NCBI GenBank assembly: GCA_963606545.1 | Contig: CAVCYP010000013.1 | Coordinates: forward strand, 1-37,997 | Direction of reading: 5' to 3' | DNA from: UBA9732 sp963606545 | GTDB lineage: Bacteria; Spirochaetota; Spirochaetia; Sphaerochaetales; Sphaerochaetaceae | DNA: 37,997 bases | In this document: piece by piece, positions 15,608 to 24,688 of the stretch | How the letters are laid out: each line of letters starts with the position of its first letter | Numbering within the stretch: the stretch's first letter is position 1 | Position numbers and translations under genes: made by a program | The notes under the pieces: model-generated | The model's input: only the letters and a program-made list of their open reading frames with translations | Told to the model about the DNA's origin: nothing | Databases searched by the model: none

Positions 15608-16672
15608 ATGATTGAAAAACTCAACGAATTCAAAACCCAGTTAGAGGAGCTGGACCAAAAACTTGCAAACCCAGAGGTCATGAAAGACATGACCACTTAC
15701 AAAAGCCTCATGCAGGAGCGCAGTCACTTGGTTCCTATTGTAGAGGAGCTTGAAAACCTAGCTTCTCTTACAGAAGAACTCAAGGATAATGAAGCTCTAG
15801 CAAAGGAAGAAGACCCGGATATTGCAGAGATGGCAAAAGAAGAAATTCCAGTGCTAAAAAGCAAGATAGAAGAGACTGAAAAGCGTTGTAAAATGCTTCT
15901 AGTTCCACCAGATCCACTGGAAGGCAAGAACATTATTATGGAAATCAGAGCCGGTACAGGTGGTGAAGAAGCCGCTTTGTTTGCTTCTGACCTCTATAGA
16001 ATGTATTCCTACTTTGCAGAGTCCAAGCACTGGAAGCTTGAGGAAATCAGCTCTAACATGACAGAGCTTGGTGGTTATAAGGAAATTATTCTTTCCATCT
16101 CGGGTAAGGACGTTTATGGCTCTCTCCGTTGGGAAAGTGGTGTTCACCGGGTTCAGAGAGTTCCAGAAACTGAAAGCGGTGGAAGAATCCATACTTCTGC
16201 AGTCACCGTTGCCGTTCTTCCAGAAGCAGAAGAGACTGAAATTGAAATCAAGCAAGAAGACCTTAGAATTGATGTCATGAGAGCCGGTGGCCCTGGTGGT
16301 CAGTGTGTTAACACAACTGAAAGTGCAGTTAGAATCACCCATATTCCAAGCGGTCTTGTTGTCATTTGTCAAAACCAAAAGAATCAGCTTCAAAACAAGG
16401 CAGAAGCTATGAGAGTTTTGCGTTCGCGTTTGTATGATCTTGAAGCGGGCAAGAAAGCAAAAGAGAGAGCAGAAGAGCGCAAGAGCCAAGTTGGAAGTGG
16501 AGACCGTAGTGAAAGAATTAGAACCTACAACTTCCCACAAAACAGACTCACTGACCATAGAATCAATCTCACTTTGTACAAGCTTGACCTTATTATGGAA
16601 GGGCAACTGGATGAGGTGGTTGAAGCTCTTAAAATTGCTGCCGGTGAGCAGGCTCTAAAGGATGCACAGTGA
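15608..16672 (+). CDS. prfA: Peptide chain release factor 1
   Basis: A 354-aa class I release factor that reads UAA and UAG. The GGQ loop (RAGGPGGQCVN) lies near residue 225-236. The stop-codon-recognition tripeptide region is VPETESGGRIHTS, i.e. the RF1-type P-x-T, and an alpha-helical N-terminal domain is rich in Glu and Leu. The length fits RF1 (about 355-360). The stop TGA overlaps the GTG start of prmC (GTGA), coupling the factor to the methyltransferase that modifies the Gln of its GGQ motif. The ribosome site is weak (CAGGA). Confidence 0.97.
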   Translation: MIEKLNEFKTQLEELDQKLANPEVMKDMTTYKSLMQERSHLVPIVEELENLASLTEELKDNEALAKEEDPDIAEMAKEEIPVLKSKIEETEKRCKMLLVPPDPLEGKNIIMEIRAGTGGEEAALFASDLYRMYSYFAESKHWKLEEISSNMTELGGYKEIILSISGKDVYGSLRWESGVHRVQRVPETESGGRIHTSAVTVAVLPEAEETEIEIKQEDLRIDVMRAGGPGGQCVNTTESAVRITHIPSGLVVICQNQKNQLQNKAEAMRVLRSRLYDLEAGKKAKERAEERKSQVGSGDRSERIRTYNFPQNRLTDHRINLTLYKLDLIMEGQLDEVVEALKIAAGEQALKDAQ

Positions 16673-17532
16673 CCCTAGAAGAGCTCTATAGAAAGTGTAT
16701 TCAAATCATTGAAAGTGCCAGCGAGACACCTGCTCTTGACGCTAGAATAATAGCCCAAAATGCACTCAATATAGAATATAATTCATTCATACTGCATTAT
16801 AAGGACATTGTTGAACCAACAACAGTTCAAACCGTCCTAGCTCTTGCATCCCGGCGTAGCCAAGGGGAACCCGTAGCTTATCTTGTAGGTCACCGCGGTT
16901 TTTATGAAGAGGATTTTAAGGTAAATAAGTACACACTAATTCCTAGAGCGGACACAGAAACGCTGGTTGAACTTGCCGTTGAACTTGGCAAAAACCTCTC
17001 TGTAACGCCCATAAATATTTTAGACCTCTGTTGTGGTACCGGCTGTATTGGAATTTCCACTGCCAAAGCACTTGCAAAACAGAACAAAAACGTAGAGCTA
17101 ACCTTGACGGATCTTTCTTTGGAGGCTCTAGAGGTTTGCAAGGAAAATGCTAGGAATATACTAGGAAATATCGGACTTGAGTGTAGGTTTGGAGGTGGTG
17201 ACTTGTTTGAGGCTGTAAAGGGCAAGAAGTTTGACTTGCTTTTGACTAACCCGCCGTACATAGCTTCAGCGGTAATCCAGACGCTTGAAGCGCAGGTAAA
17301 ACGCGAACCGCTTTTGGCGTTGGACGGTGGCGAAGACGGGCTAGATTTGATAAGAAAAATTGCTGCTCAAGCTCCAGATTACTTAGAAAAAGGTGGCTAC
17401 CTACTCATGGAAATTGGTTTTGACCAAGGCAAAGCGGTAAAAGCTCTCTTTGAAGCAGCCGGATTTGAGCAAGTTGAAGTAAAAAAAGACCTTGGCGGGC
17501 GAGACCGTGTTGTAAAAGGTCGCTTTAGATAA
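16669..17532 (+). CDS. prmC: Release factor glutamine N5-methyltransferase
   Basis: A 287-aa SAM-dependent methyltransferase that methylates the GGQ glutamine of release factors. It has the helical N-terminal recognition domain, motif I LDLCCGTGCIGIS near residue 123 and the active site N-P-P-Y near 200. GTG at 16669-16671 is the start and overlaps the prfA stop, which is the classic prfA-prmC arrangement. The length matches E. coli PrmC (277 aa). The rel gene begins 28 nt after its stop. Confidence 0.95.
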   Translation: MTLEELYRKCIQIIESASETPALDARIIAQNALNIEYNSFILHYKDIVEPTTVQTVLALASRRSQGEPVAYLVGHRGFYEEDFKVNKYTLIPRADTETLVELAVELGKNLSVTPINILDLCCGTGCIGISTAKALAKQNKNVELTLTDLSLEALEVCKENARNILGNIGLECRFGGGDLFEAVKGKKFDLLLTNPPYIASAVIQTLEAQVKREPLLALDGGEDGLDLIRKIAAQAPDYLEKGGYLLMEIGFDQGKAVKALFEAAGFEQVEVKKDLGGRDRVVKGRFR

Positions 17533-17560
17533 TTATAATCACAGGCATAGGCAAAGAATT

Positions 17561-19606
17561 ATGTACGAAGAACTAGTTAAACGATTTCTACAAAAAGTGA
17601 CAACTTACTCGCAAGAAGACTACGAGAAGATTGAGAAGGCCGCCTACTACGCCAACACCAAACACGAAAATCAAAAGCGCAAAAGTGGCGAGCCCTATAT
17701 CATCCACCCGCTAGCTGTGGCTGAGACGCTCATTCAGCTGAACATGGATGCGGATACCGTTTGCGCAGGCCTTCTACACGACGTCATTGAGGACACCGAT
17801 ACCTCTGAGGAGACCATCACGGAGCTGTTTGGCAAGAACGTTTGCGAGCTAGTTCAAGGCGTCACCAAGATTGCCAACATCAAAAACCTCTCCAAGAGTG
17901 CCCAGGAAGCGGAAACTATCAGAAAGATGTTCATTGCAATGAGCAAGAACATGCCGGTTATCATCATCAAGCTGGCCGATAAGCTTCACAACATGCGCAC
18001 CCTTCAGTACATGGAGCCCACCCGCGCCAAAGAGATTGCCAGCGACTGTCTTGACATCTACGCCCCTCTTGCAGACCGCCTAGGTATCGCCTGGATGAAA
18101 GCAGAACTCGAAGACCTCAGCCTCAAAATGCTCAAACCCGATACTTATCAGTACATCCAAGACTACTTGCTAGCCAAAAAGAATGAGTTCGATAAGTATT
18201 TAGAAACCGTCAAAAAGAAGATTGCTAATGCCTGCATAGACGCAGGAATCAAGAACATAAAGATTACAACAAGAGCAAAACACACCTACTCCATCTACAT
18301 GAAGATGAAAAAGAGAAGAAAGGAAATTGATGAGATTTTCGATATTCTAGGGGTGCGGGTTATTTGTAACACCGTCCCTGAATGCTACACTCTAGTTGGA
18401 ATCATTCACCAGCTTTGGCCACCAATGGAAGGAAGATTTAAAGACTACATTGCAATGCCAAAGGCCAACAACTACCAAAGCCTTCATACCACCATCATGG
18501 CAATGAACGGTGTCATTTTGGAAATCCAGATTCGTACCTATGAAATGGATCAAATTGCAGAATATGGTGTTGCCTCCCACTGGTCCTACAAAGCCAACAT
18601 GGGAGCCCAAACCAGCTCCAGCTGGGTCAATATGGATAGTCAGCAACTTTCCAGAATTGCCACCAAGCTCAAAACCTGGAACACTGAAATTGAGCAAAGC
18701 GAATCCTTCATGGATGACATTAAGAGTGAGCTTTTAAAGGACACCATCTACGTCTTTACTCCAAAAGGGCAAGCAATTGAGCTTCCAATAGGAGCAACAG
18801 CACTGGACTTTGCCTACATGATTCATACGGAAATTGGAAACCATACCGTAAGTGCGAAGGCAAATGGTTCTATCATTCCTCTAGGTCAGCCACTGGAAAA
18901 CACTCAAGTAGTTGAGATTCTCACTCAAAAAAATGCCCATCCAAGAGTTACTTGGCTCAAATATGCACATACCACCAGTGCAAGAAGAAAGATTAGGAAC
19001 TGGCTGAACAAGTATGATGAAAACCTTCTCATTGAGAAGAACATCATTGCCCATAAGAAGGACGTTGAGGCAGCAATCTCAAGTGAACCACCTGCGCCGG
19101 TTGCACCAGAAGATCTTCAGGACAGCGATATTGTCAGAACCGTCCACAACGACTACAAGAAGAGCTCCGTCACCGTTGCAAAGAACAGGAACATCATGAT
19201 TAGCCTTGCTCAGTGCTGTAATCCAGCCCCTGGGGATGCAATTGTTGGTTATATCTCAAGAGGCCGTGGAATTATTGTTCACAAGGCAGATTGTTCAAAC
19301 CTTGTCCACATGTCGGAAATTGACCAAAGAAAGATTGATGTTGAATGGGAAACTGCAACAGAAACCATCACTAGACGCTTCATGGTCACCAGTAAACGAA
19401 CTCAAGACCTATTCAGTGAGATTGAAGGAGCCATTAGGAACCATGCGGGACATCTAGTAGCCGGAAGCCTAATTGATGACGAGATTGGAAACTTGGTTGG
19501 CACCTTCACCATGGAATGTGACAACGAAGAATCCTTCAAGAAGGTGGTAAAGTCTATTAGAAATATTCCAAACGTTATTAAGATTGCTCCAGCACCAATG
19601 AACTAA
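17561..19606 (+). CDS. rel: Bifunctional (p)ppGpp synthetase/hydrolase (Rel/Spo)
   Basis: A 681-aa stringent-response enzyme. Domains in order: HD hydrolase (residues about 40-190, with LLHDVIEDT), synthetase (about 230-350, with RFKDYIAMPKANNYQSLHT), TGS (about 390-450, VFTPKGQ), a helical/zinc-finger-like region with a CC pair (QCCNPAPGD), and a C-terminal ACT domain. An R-x-K-D motif (RFKD), rather than the E-x-D-D of monofunctional RelA, together with an intact HD site, indicates both synthesis and hydrolysis. A single such gene is usual in spirochaetes. It ends 9 nt from the convergent rpiB; no terminator is seen between them. Confidence 0.95.
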   Translation: MYEELVKRFLQKVTTYSQEDYEKIEKAAYYANTKHENQKRKSGEPYIIHPLAVAETLIQLNMDADTVCAGLLHDVIEDTDTSEETITELFGKNVCELVQGVTKIANIKNLSKSAQEAETIRKMFIAMSKNMPVIIIKLADKLHNMRTLQYMEPTRAKEIASDCLDIYAPLADRLGIAWMKAELEDLSLKMLKPDTYQYIQDYLLAKKNEFDKYLETVKKKIANACIDAGIKNIKITTRAKHTYSIYMKMKKRRKEIDEIFDILGVRVICNTVPECYTLVGIIHQLWPPMEGRFKDYIAMPKANNYQSLHTTIMAMNGVILEIQIRTYEMDQIAEYGVASHWSYKANMGAQTSSSWVNMDSQQLSRIATKLKTWNTEIEQSESFMDDIKSELLKDTIYVFTPKGQAIELPIGATALDFAYMIHTEIGNHTVSAKANGSIIPLGQPLENTQVVEILTQKNAHPRVTWLKYAHTTSARRKIRNWLNKYDENLLIEKNIIAHKKDVEAAISSEPPAPVAPEDLQDSDIVRTVHNDYKKSSVTVAKNRNIMISLAQCCNPAPGDAIVGYISRGRGIIVHKADCSNLVHMSEIDQRKIDVEWETATETITRRFMVTSKRTQDLFSEIEGAIRNHAGHLVAGSLIDDEIGNLVGTFTMECDNEESFKKVVKSIRNIPNVIKIAPAPMN

Positions 19607-19623
19607 TTCTTTGAACTAATTCT
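19599..19623. repeat. 13-bp tandem duplication spanning two stop codons
   Basis: TGAACTAATTCT occurs at 19599-19610 and 19612-19623. The first copy carries the TAA stop of rel on the plus strand. The CTA inside the second copy is the TAG stop of rpiB on the minus strand. Confidence 0.85.
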
Positions 19624-20059
19624 CCAGCGCCATCATTTCTGCTCTGCGGTTTGCATGGCGCTCTTCCAAAGAGATTTGGGCATCAATGTAAGTATCCAAC
19701 ATCTCCAAAACAGGCTCTGGATAATCAATTCTTCCGCCAAAAGCAATGAAGTTTGCAGCATTGTGCTCTTTTGCCATCTTAGCAGCATAGCAGTTCTGAG
19801 GAAGAGCGCATCTGATTCCGTGAATCTTATTTGCAGACATTGAAATTCCAATGCCGGTTCCACAGCAAAGAACACCAAATTCATACCCTCCCTTGTTAAA
19901 CTCATCGCAGGCAGCCTTTGCCATAAGTGGATAATCCACAGATTTCTTTTCTGAAACCCCAAGGTAATTTACTTCATAGCCTCTAGCTTGAAGATGTTTA
20001 ACAATTGAAGCGGTAAGTTCTACAGCTCCATGATCATTTGCAACAACAACTTTACTCAT
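19616..20059 (-). CDS. rpiB: Ribose-5-phosphate isomerase B
   Basis: A 147-aa RpiB/LacAB-family isomerase interconverting ribose 5-phosphate and ribulose 5-phosphate (some members act on allose or galactose 6-phosphate). The N-terminal ANDHGAVEL supplies the Asp/His phosphate and ring-opening residues, and CCGTGIGISMSANK includes the catalytic Cys and the anion-hole loop. The length is typical (about 145-150). GGAGGAATTA precedes the ATG. It is the last gene of the long minus-strand series that begins at 29570, 16 nt after a small exported protein. Confidence 0.93.
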   Translation of the reverse strand: MSKVVVANDHGAVELTASIVKHLQARGYEVNYLGVSEKKSVDYPLMAKAACDEFNKGGYEFGVLCCGTGIGISMSANKIHGIRCALPQNCYAAKMAKEHNAANFIAFGGRIDYPEPVLEMLDTYIDAQISLEERHANRRAEMMALEN

Positions 20060-20075
20060 TTAATTCCTCCTGCCC

Positions 20076-20651
20076 TTACTGGTAATCACGCCAAATACCC
20101 TTAATATAGTTATCATAAAGCATGACACTAACAAACAGGCTAAACGTGTTATCCTGGAAATTCCAAGCAACACCAATTGGCAGTAAGTGTTCCCGCCTTC
20201 CAGAATATGGACTACCAACTGTGACAATGTTGGCTCTTAAGGTTAAGAAGGTAGGCAAGAACTTATTTTGGTGATTATGGTCACTAAAGAAAAGTCCTGC
20301 GCTGAGCATTGTATTAATCCCAAGACCTGCATTGTCTTTATCACTCACTCGGTCTCCCAAAAGGCAGAAACTCAACTCAAAACCAGCTATAACATCTGAC
20401 AAAGGATTAGGAACAATTGGAGTTATAGCCTCTATTGAAAGCTCTGTCCTTTTGGTCAGCCCAAAGGTCATTCCACCAAGAAAATTAGCTCCCATTGTTG
20501 AATACTTATCAAAGAGAAAACTACCCTCACCTATCCTAATTGCAATGTCCTGAAACAACACAGAACCCGATTTTTCTACACTGTCAGCATAAATACAGGA
20601 CATTATTAGAGCAATTACTAAAACTATAGCTACCAGCCTTTTGAACTTCAT
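20076..20651 (-). CDS. Exported protein, probably small outer-membrane beta-barrel
   Basis: A 191-aa protein with an N-terminal signal peptide: basic KFKR, a hydrophobic run to about residue 18 and a likely cut after CIYA. The mature part alternates polar and aromatic/hydrophobic residues, with repeated Gly- and Tyr/Phe-ended strands and a C-terminal segment ending WRDYQ, which suits a small beta-barrel or periplasmic beta protein. I do not recognise a named family. Its start overlaps the upstream gene stop by 4 nt (ATGA, 20648-20651), and that gene is similar in character, so the two probably act together with the phospholipase D-like lipoprotein. Confidence 0.65.
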   Translation of the reverse strand: MKFKRLVAIVLVIALIMSCIYADSVEKSGSVLFQDIAIRIGEGSFLFDKYSTMGANFLGGMTFGLTKRTELSIEAITPIVPNPLSDVIAGFELSFCLLGDRVSDKDNAGLGINTMLSAGLFFSDHNHQNKFLPTFLTLRANIVTVGSPYSGRREHLLPIGVAWNFQDNTFSLFVSVMLYDNYIKGIWRDYQ

Positions 20652-21175
20652 ATTCTATCCTCCTTCCCAAGGTGATAAAGAGGAGTATATTTAAAGATTG
20701 TAACGCCCCAAAGCTTACAATCTTTATTTATCATTGCAAACGGAGAGAACCATTCAAGTATGTAATCCTTATCAAGGACTCTAAAAATTGAAGCCTCAAC
20801 ATAGAGCTTTATTGCCCTCTCATACACAAGCCCAACAGTAACACTTGGAGCCCAAGGGTTTAGATTGTTAGAAGCAAACTGCAGAGGATTAAAATCAAAA
20901 CGACCAAGCTCAATAGAAAGAGCAAAACCAAACTCGCCAAAGCTCAAGGGCTTTGTCCCATCCCAAGACGCCGTGGTCCAGGCTAATAAAGAGGGATTGC
21001 AATAATCAAAATCAAAAGGAACGTAAACAGCATCTAGAGAAAGAGAAGAAACGGCATCACTTCTTCCAGAGACGGAAAGGCCTACACCAAAATTAAAGTA
21101 AGCAGGCTCAAGACCAAAGAGCGAAAAACTCAGAGCCAAACATAACAGTAGGATTAGTAGCTTCTTCATTCTCAA
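20648..21175 (-). CDS. Exported protein of unknown function, beta-rich
   Basis: A 175-aa protein. MKKLLILLLCLALSFSLFG is a typical signal peptide, with likely cleavage near residue 21-22 before EPAY. The mature region has many short aromatic-rich strands (FNFGVGLSV, FDFNPLQF, WAPSVTVGLVY) of beta-barrel type. There is no recognised domain or catalytic motif. It overlaps the upstream phospholipase D-like gene by 4 nt (21172-21175) and the next gene by 4 nt, so the three are translationally linked. Weak similarity in tone to the 20076 gene suggests distant relatives, but no alignment was made. Confidence 0.6.
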   Translation of the reverse strand: MRMKKLLILLLCLALSFSLFGLEPAYFNFGVGLSVSGRSDAVSSLSLDAVYVPFDFDYCNPSLLAWTTASWDGTKPLSFGEFGFALSIELGRFDFNPLQFASNNLNPWAPSVTVGLVYERAIKLYVEASIFRVLDKDYILEWFSPFAMINKDCKLWGVTIFKYTPLYHLGKEDRI

Positions 21176-22449
21176 CCTCCATATAGACTCAAAAGGAAAT
21201 TAATCTTATTTAGAAGAGTATGCCACTGCTCTGCCTGTTCGTAGGTAACTTCGTTTGAGTAATCTCTAATTTCTAAATAATGCTGTTTTACTTGTTTTGC
21301 CAGCTGGGGGCAATCAATGACCAAAGTCACTTCAGAAGAAATTTCCATGCTTCTGTGATTAAAGTTAGAGGACCCACAAATTATGTAACGTTCATCAATG
21401 ATTGCCAACTTTTCATGCAAAAGAGACCCGTTAGTGTATTTATTGGGGTCTTCAAGTCTGACATTAACCCCCGCCTCAATTAAATCTTTTGTTGCATATT
21501 TAGCTGCGTTTAGAAGCATTGCCCTATCATCATTTCTGAGAATCATCTCAACCTTTACACCCCGTTGTACACAACTTTCAACGGCGTCAAGCATGTTAGA
21601 ATCCATAGTTGGAAGGAAAGGGAGGATCAGAACTTCTTCTTTAGCCTGGGCAAGAAGACTTCCATAAAGAGGAGCAATCTCGCCACCATTTACCTGGTCT
21701 TCAATCCAGCCCTTAATAGTTCCAAGTTCCTCCAAACCTTCATAAGGAGCTGTTAGGCTTCCCTCTTCAAGGGTCTCCCAACTGTATCTGTTCCAGAACT
21801 TAGTGAAAGCTTCCGTTAGCACCTTTGCACAGGAATAAGAATCAAAGACATACATTGAGTCTCTGTCCCCACCATTTTCAACCGCACTGGTAGAAATGTA
21901 ATTGAGGTTCATACCACCAACTACACAATGAAGGCCATCTGAAACAAAATACTTTCTGTGTTCGCGGAAAAAGAGGTTAGTTACCCAAGGAATTCTCTTT
22001 ACATTAAGAGGATTATACTCAAGAAGATGCACCCCGTAATCTCTTAAACTATAAAGAGTTCTCAAGTGATATCTAGACTCTGTCATATCCAAAGAACTTG
22101 TTCCGTCTGTGACAATGTAAATATCCACCCCTTCTTGGGCTTTTCTCTTCATCATATCAAAGATTTCTTGATTCTCATCGCATTCAGACCCCAAGAAAAC
22201 CGTACAAATGAAGTAATCCTTGGTATTCTCAAGTATTTCAATTAGTCTCTCTTGCCACTGAAGGCCATCATAGATGACCTCTGGGTAGGTCATTTCAACA
22301 CTTTCATACCCAAGAGTATCTAACTTTTCTTCCAAAGTAAGAGTAGGATCAATTGAGACCTCATTCATCATACCTTTTGAAGTAGAGCAAGAAGCAAGAA
22401 GAGTAAAAAGTAGTAGCAAAGCAATAGTTTTAACAATTTTATTTTTCAT
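21172..22449 (-). CDS. Phospholipase D/cardiolipin synthase-like lipoprotein
   Basis: A 425-aa lipoprotein. The signal peptide ends in a lipobox (LLAS-C21), so it is lipid-anchored on the periplasmic side or outer membrane. Two HKD-type catalytic motifs are visible: HRKYFVSDG in the first half, followed by GGMNLNYIS, and HEKLAIID in the second, followed by GSSNFNHRS. Both have the H-x-K and downstream Asn expected of the PLD superfamily, which includes cardiolipin synthases, phosphatidylserine synthases and secreted phospholipases. The lipid anchor, instead of membrane helices, argues against an ordinary cardiolipin synthase; a periplasmic lipid-remodelling role is inferred. The stop is followed at once by two small exported proteins. 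Confidence 0.85.
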   Translation of the reverse strand: MKNKIVKTIALLLLFTLLASCSTSKGMMNEVSIDPTLTLEEKLDTLGYESVEMTYPEVIYDGLQWQERLIEILENTKDYFICTVFLGSECDENQEIFDMMKRKAQEGVDIYIVTDGTSSLDMTESRYHLRTLYSLRDYGVHLLEYNPLNVKRIPWVTNLFFREHRKYFVSDGLHCVVGGMNLNYISTSAVENGGDRDSMYVFDSYSCAKVLTEAFTKFWNRYSWETLEEGSLTAPYEGLEELGTIKGWIEDQVNGGEIAPLYGSLLAQAKEEVLILPFLPTMDSNMLDAVESCVQRGVKVEMILRNDDRAMLLNAAKYATKDLIEAGVNVRLEDPNKYTNGSLLHEKLAIIDERYIICGSSNFNHRSMEISSEVTLVIDCPQLAKQVKQHYLEIRDYSNEVTYEQAEQWHTLLNKINFLLSLYGG

Positions 22450-22459
22450 TTAGACCTCA

Positions 22460-23257
22460 TCAAAACTCAGTAAACGTACACGGCAAGAGAGTTTCAAACG
22501 AGTAATGTTTAATCACCCCGCTACTTACCCCTATCATAAAAACCTGCCCATCAGCTGGCATAAATTCAGACAGAAACTGTCTGCAAATAGCACAAGGTGG
22601 AGCTGGATCTTCTGCAGAAGAGGCTATGGCAATCATTTGGAACTGCTTTTTTCCTTCTGTTGCAATGGCGGTCATTGAAGCTCCCCGTTCTGCGCAAATT
22701 GTACCTCCAAGGGAAGCATTTTCCACATTGCAGCCAGCATAAATCTTTCCAGTTTCAGTTAAAAGCCCTGCTCCAACTTTAAAATTAGAATAAGGAGCAT
22801 AGGCATTTTCTCTGACTTTGATTGCAGTGTGTATCAAACTTCCAATGACAGTTCTTTCATAGAAAGCTCTGACCTCCTTATTTAAGAGAGCCTCGAACTC
22901 CTCCAAAGTAGAGAAAGCTGGAAAATCCTCTAAACTCTCCAACACTAAGTCTGCACCTTTTAGGATAAGAGCTTCTTCAGAGGCCTTGCAACCACTAAGG
23001 CCAACAGAAACGCACTTAGCATTTCTTGCCGTTCTTTGAGCTTCAAGGCTATCACTGATGATTACTGTCTCATCACAGCCCGCATCCAAGTTCAAAAAAG
23101 CCCGCTGGTACAGCTCAGGATTTGGCCTAGCTTTAAACGGAGCAGAGTCCTTAGCAATACTGGCAAGTTTTAACCCTGCCAGCTTTGCATTCTTGAGGAA
23201 ACTGCAATTTTCAGCGAGTTTAATCTTTTGTAAATCAAAAATTACAGCTTTAACCAT
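22460..23257 (-). CDS. cdd: Degenerate HAD domain fused to cytidine deaminase
   Basis: A 265-aa fusion. The C-terminal half (about 136-265) is a complete cytidine deaminase that makes uridine from cytidine: the substrate loop YSNFKVGAG, the zinc/proton motif C188-A-E190 and P221-C222-x-x-C225. The N-terminal 125 residues read as a HAD phosphatase core without its cap. Motif I is IFDLQ (Asp8 kept, Asp10 replaced by Gln), the middle motif is PNPELYQRAF without the usual Lys, and motif IV is VIISDS. The HAD part is thus probably not a phosphatase and may bind ligand or scaffold. The ATG has AGGGG upstream. The neighbours are a hydantoinase and a PLD-like gene. Confidence 0.85.
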   Translation of the reverse strand: MVKAVIFDLQKIKLAENCSFLKNAKLAGLKLASIAKDSAPFKARPNPELYQRAFLNLDAGCDETVIISDSLEAQRTARNAKCVSVGLSGCKASEEALILKGADLVLESLEDFPAFSTLEEFEALLNKEVRAFYERTVIGSLIHTAIKVRENAYAPYSNFKVGAGLLTETGKIYAGCNVENASLGGTICAERGASMTAIATEGKKQFQMIAIASSAEDPAPPCAICRQFLSEFMPADGQVFMIGVSSGVIKHYSFETLLPCTFTEF

Positions 23258-23282
23258 TCATCACCCCTGTAGACAAAAAGCC

Positions 23283-24671
23283 TCAACACTGCTTGAGAAA
23301 ATGTCCTTCACCTGGCTTTCCGTAGTAGTTTTCGCCTTCCATGATGATTTGTCCTCTGAGAATTGTCATCACAGCCTTACCCTGAACCTCAAAGCCCCTA
23401 TACGGAGTGTACAAGGAAGCCGAATGCACATTGTCATCCTGCAAAGTCCACTTAATCTCTGGATCAAAGATGCAAATATCGGCATCCGTGCCTACTTCAA
23501 GCGAGCCCTTTTGCGGGTAGAGGCCAAACAACTTAGCAGGGTTGGTACTCATGAGCTCAACTAGCTTTGTAAGCGGGAAGGTCTTACCTGCAGCTACCTC
23601 GTGATTGCGGAACGTGTTAAGCAGAATAAACATCTCTTCTGTGCCCGGGATTCCTGGGTAAATTGTTCTACAATCGGAACTTGAAAGCTTTTGCTCGCGG
23701 GTAAAGGCGCAGTGGTCTGTAGCAATCACCTGAACCTCGCCGGCCTCAACTGCCCCCTGAAGCGCCACGTTGTCCGTCTTATCTCTAAGAGGAGGCGTCA
23801 TCACGTACAAGGACGCATCCGCCCCTTCCAGATAGCTTCTATCCAAGAACAGATAGTGCGGAGTTGTCTCCACGTAGACCTCAAGGCCCTTTTCTCTAAG
23901 TTTTCTGACCGCGTCCATACCGCACTCAGACGATACATGAACCACATAAAGCGGACAATCGGCTTTAAGTGCAATGCCGCCAAAGAGCTCAATGGCCTTA
24001 CCTTCTGCCTCTGCAGGTCTGAGCTTTGCATGGGAAGCTGGCGAAAAATCGCCAGTCCAGTTGTCTGAAAGCTCCTCAATAAGAGGGTTAAACTCACAGT
24101 GAGCACAAACCATCATTCCAAGGCGCTTTGCATTCTGAAAGAGGTCCAAAAGGTCATCTTGATTTTCAATTAGATAGCCAGTATTTCTATAGGTTGTGAA
24201 AATCTTAAGCGTCTTGATACCCATCTTCTTGAGATCTTCCAGCTGCTTTCCAATTGTGTTGTTATAACCATGGCCGTAGACGCCCTGATGAATTGTGTAG
24301 TCAATTGCCATACCTGGTCGCATCTCATCTAAGCGATAGTTAGCACTCTCAACCAAGCCCATTCCCTTGTTGTGGTCAGCAAAATCAACAACAGTAGTAA
24401 CTCCGCCAAAAGCGGCAAGTCTTGAACCCTGAACAAAGCTATCACAGGTGACCGTTCCTCGGCTTACCAGATGATAGTGAGTATGTGCATCAATGAGACC
24501 TGGCATAACAATCTTGCCAGTAGCATCTACAACTTTAATGCCCTCACAGCAACAGGAAGCATCAATTTTTTCTTCAATTTTTGAAATTAGGCCATCTTTT
24601 ATAAGAACATCAGCCTTTCTCATTTGGTTATTATCAACAACTAAACCATTTTTAATTAGAATCTCTGACAT
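23283..24671 (-). CDS. hydA: D-hydantoinase/dihydropyrimidinase
   Basis: A 462-aa cyclic amidohydrolase that opens dihydropyrimidine or hydantoin rings. It shows the metal ligands in DAHTHYH (residues about 61-65), the carbamylated lysine in LKIFTTY near 153, a VHVSS His and a TDHCAFT Asp near 320, in the order of the family. The length is typical (about 460). A three-Cys run near residue 42-44 is unusual. Next to a cytidine deaminase it suggests pyrimidine breakdown, but a uracil reductase or beta-ureidopropionase is not in the window; a hydantoin substrate is also possible. AGAGGAT precedes the ATG. It follows gcvPB by 17 nt. Confidence 0.9.
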   Translation of the reverse strand: MSEILIKNGLVVDNNQMRKADVLIKDGLISKIEEKIDASCCCEGIKVVDATGKIVMPGLIDAHTHYHLVSRGTVTCDSFVQGSRLAAFGGVTTVVDFADHNKGMGLVESANYRLDEMRPGMAIDYTIHQGVYGHGYNNTIGKQLEDLKKMGIKTLKIFTTYRNTGYLIENQDDLLDLFQNAKRLGMMVCAHCEFNPLIEELSDNWTGDFSPASHAKLRPAEAEGKAIELFGGIALKADCPLYVVHVSSECGMDAVRKLREKGLEVYVETTPHYLFLDRSYLEGADASLYVMTPPLRDKTDNVALQGAVEAGEVQVIATDHCAFTREQKLSSSDCRTIYPGIPGTEEMFILLNTFRNHEVAAGKTFPLTKLVELMSTNPAKLFGLYPQKGSLEVGTDADICIFDPEIKWTLQDDNVHSASLYTPYRGFEVQGKAVMTILRGQIIMEGENYYGKPGEGHFLKQC

Positions 24672-24688
24672 ATATTTATCCTCTTATT

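Noticed and set aside
16150..16210. PET rather than PAT in the release factor 1 recognition motif
   Set aside because: The family motif is P-x-T, and the middle position varies among bacteria, so it is not evidence of changed stop-codon use.
15899..16606. Long antisense open frame inside prfA
   Set aside because: Shadow of prfA; no start signal and no family features.
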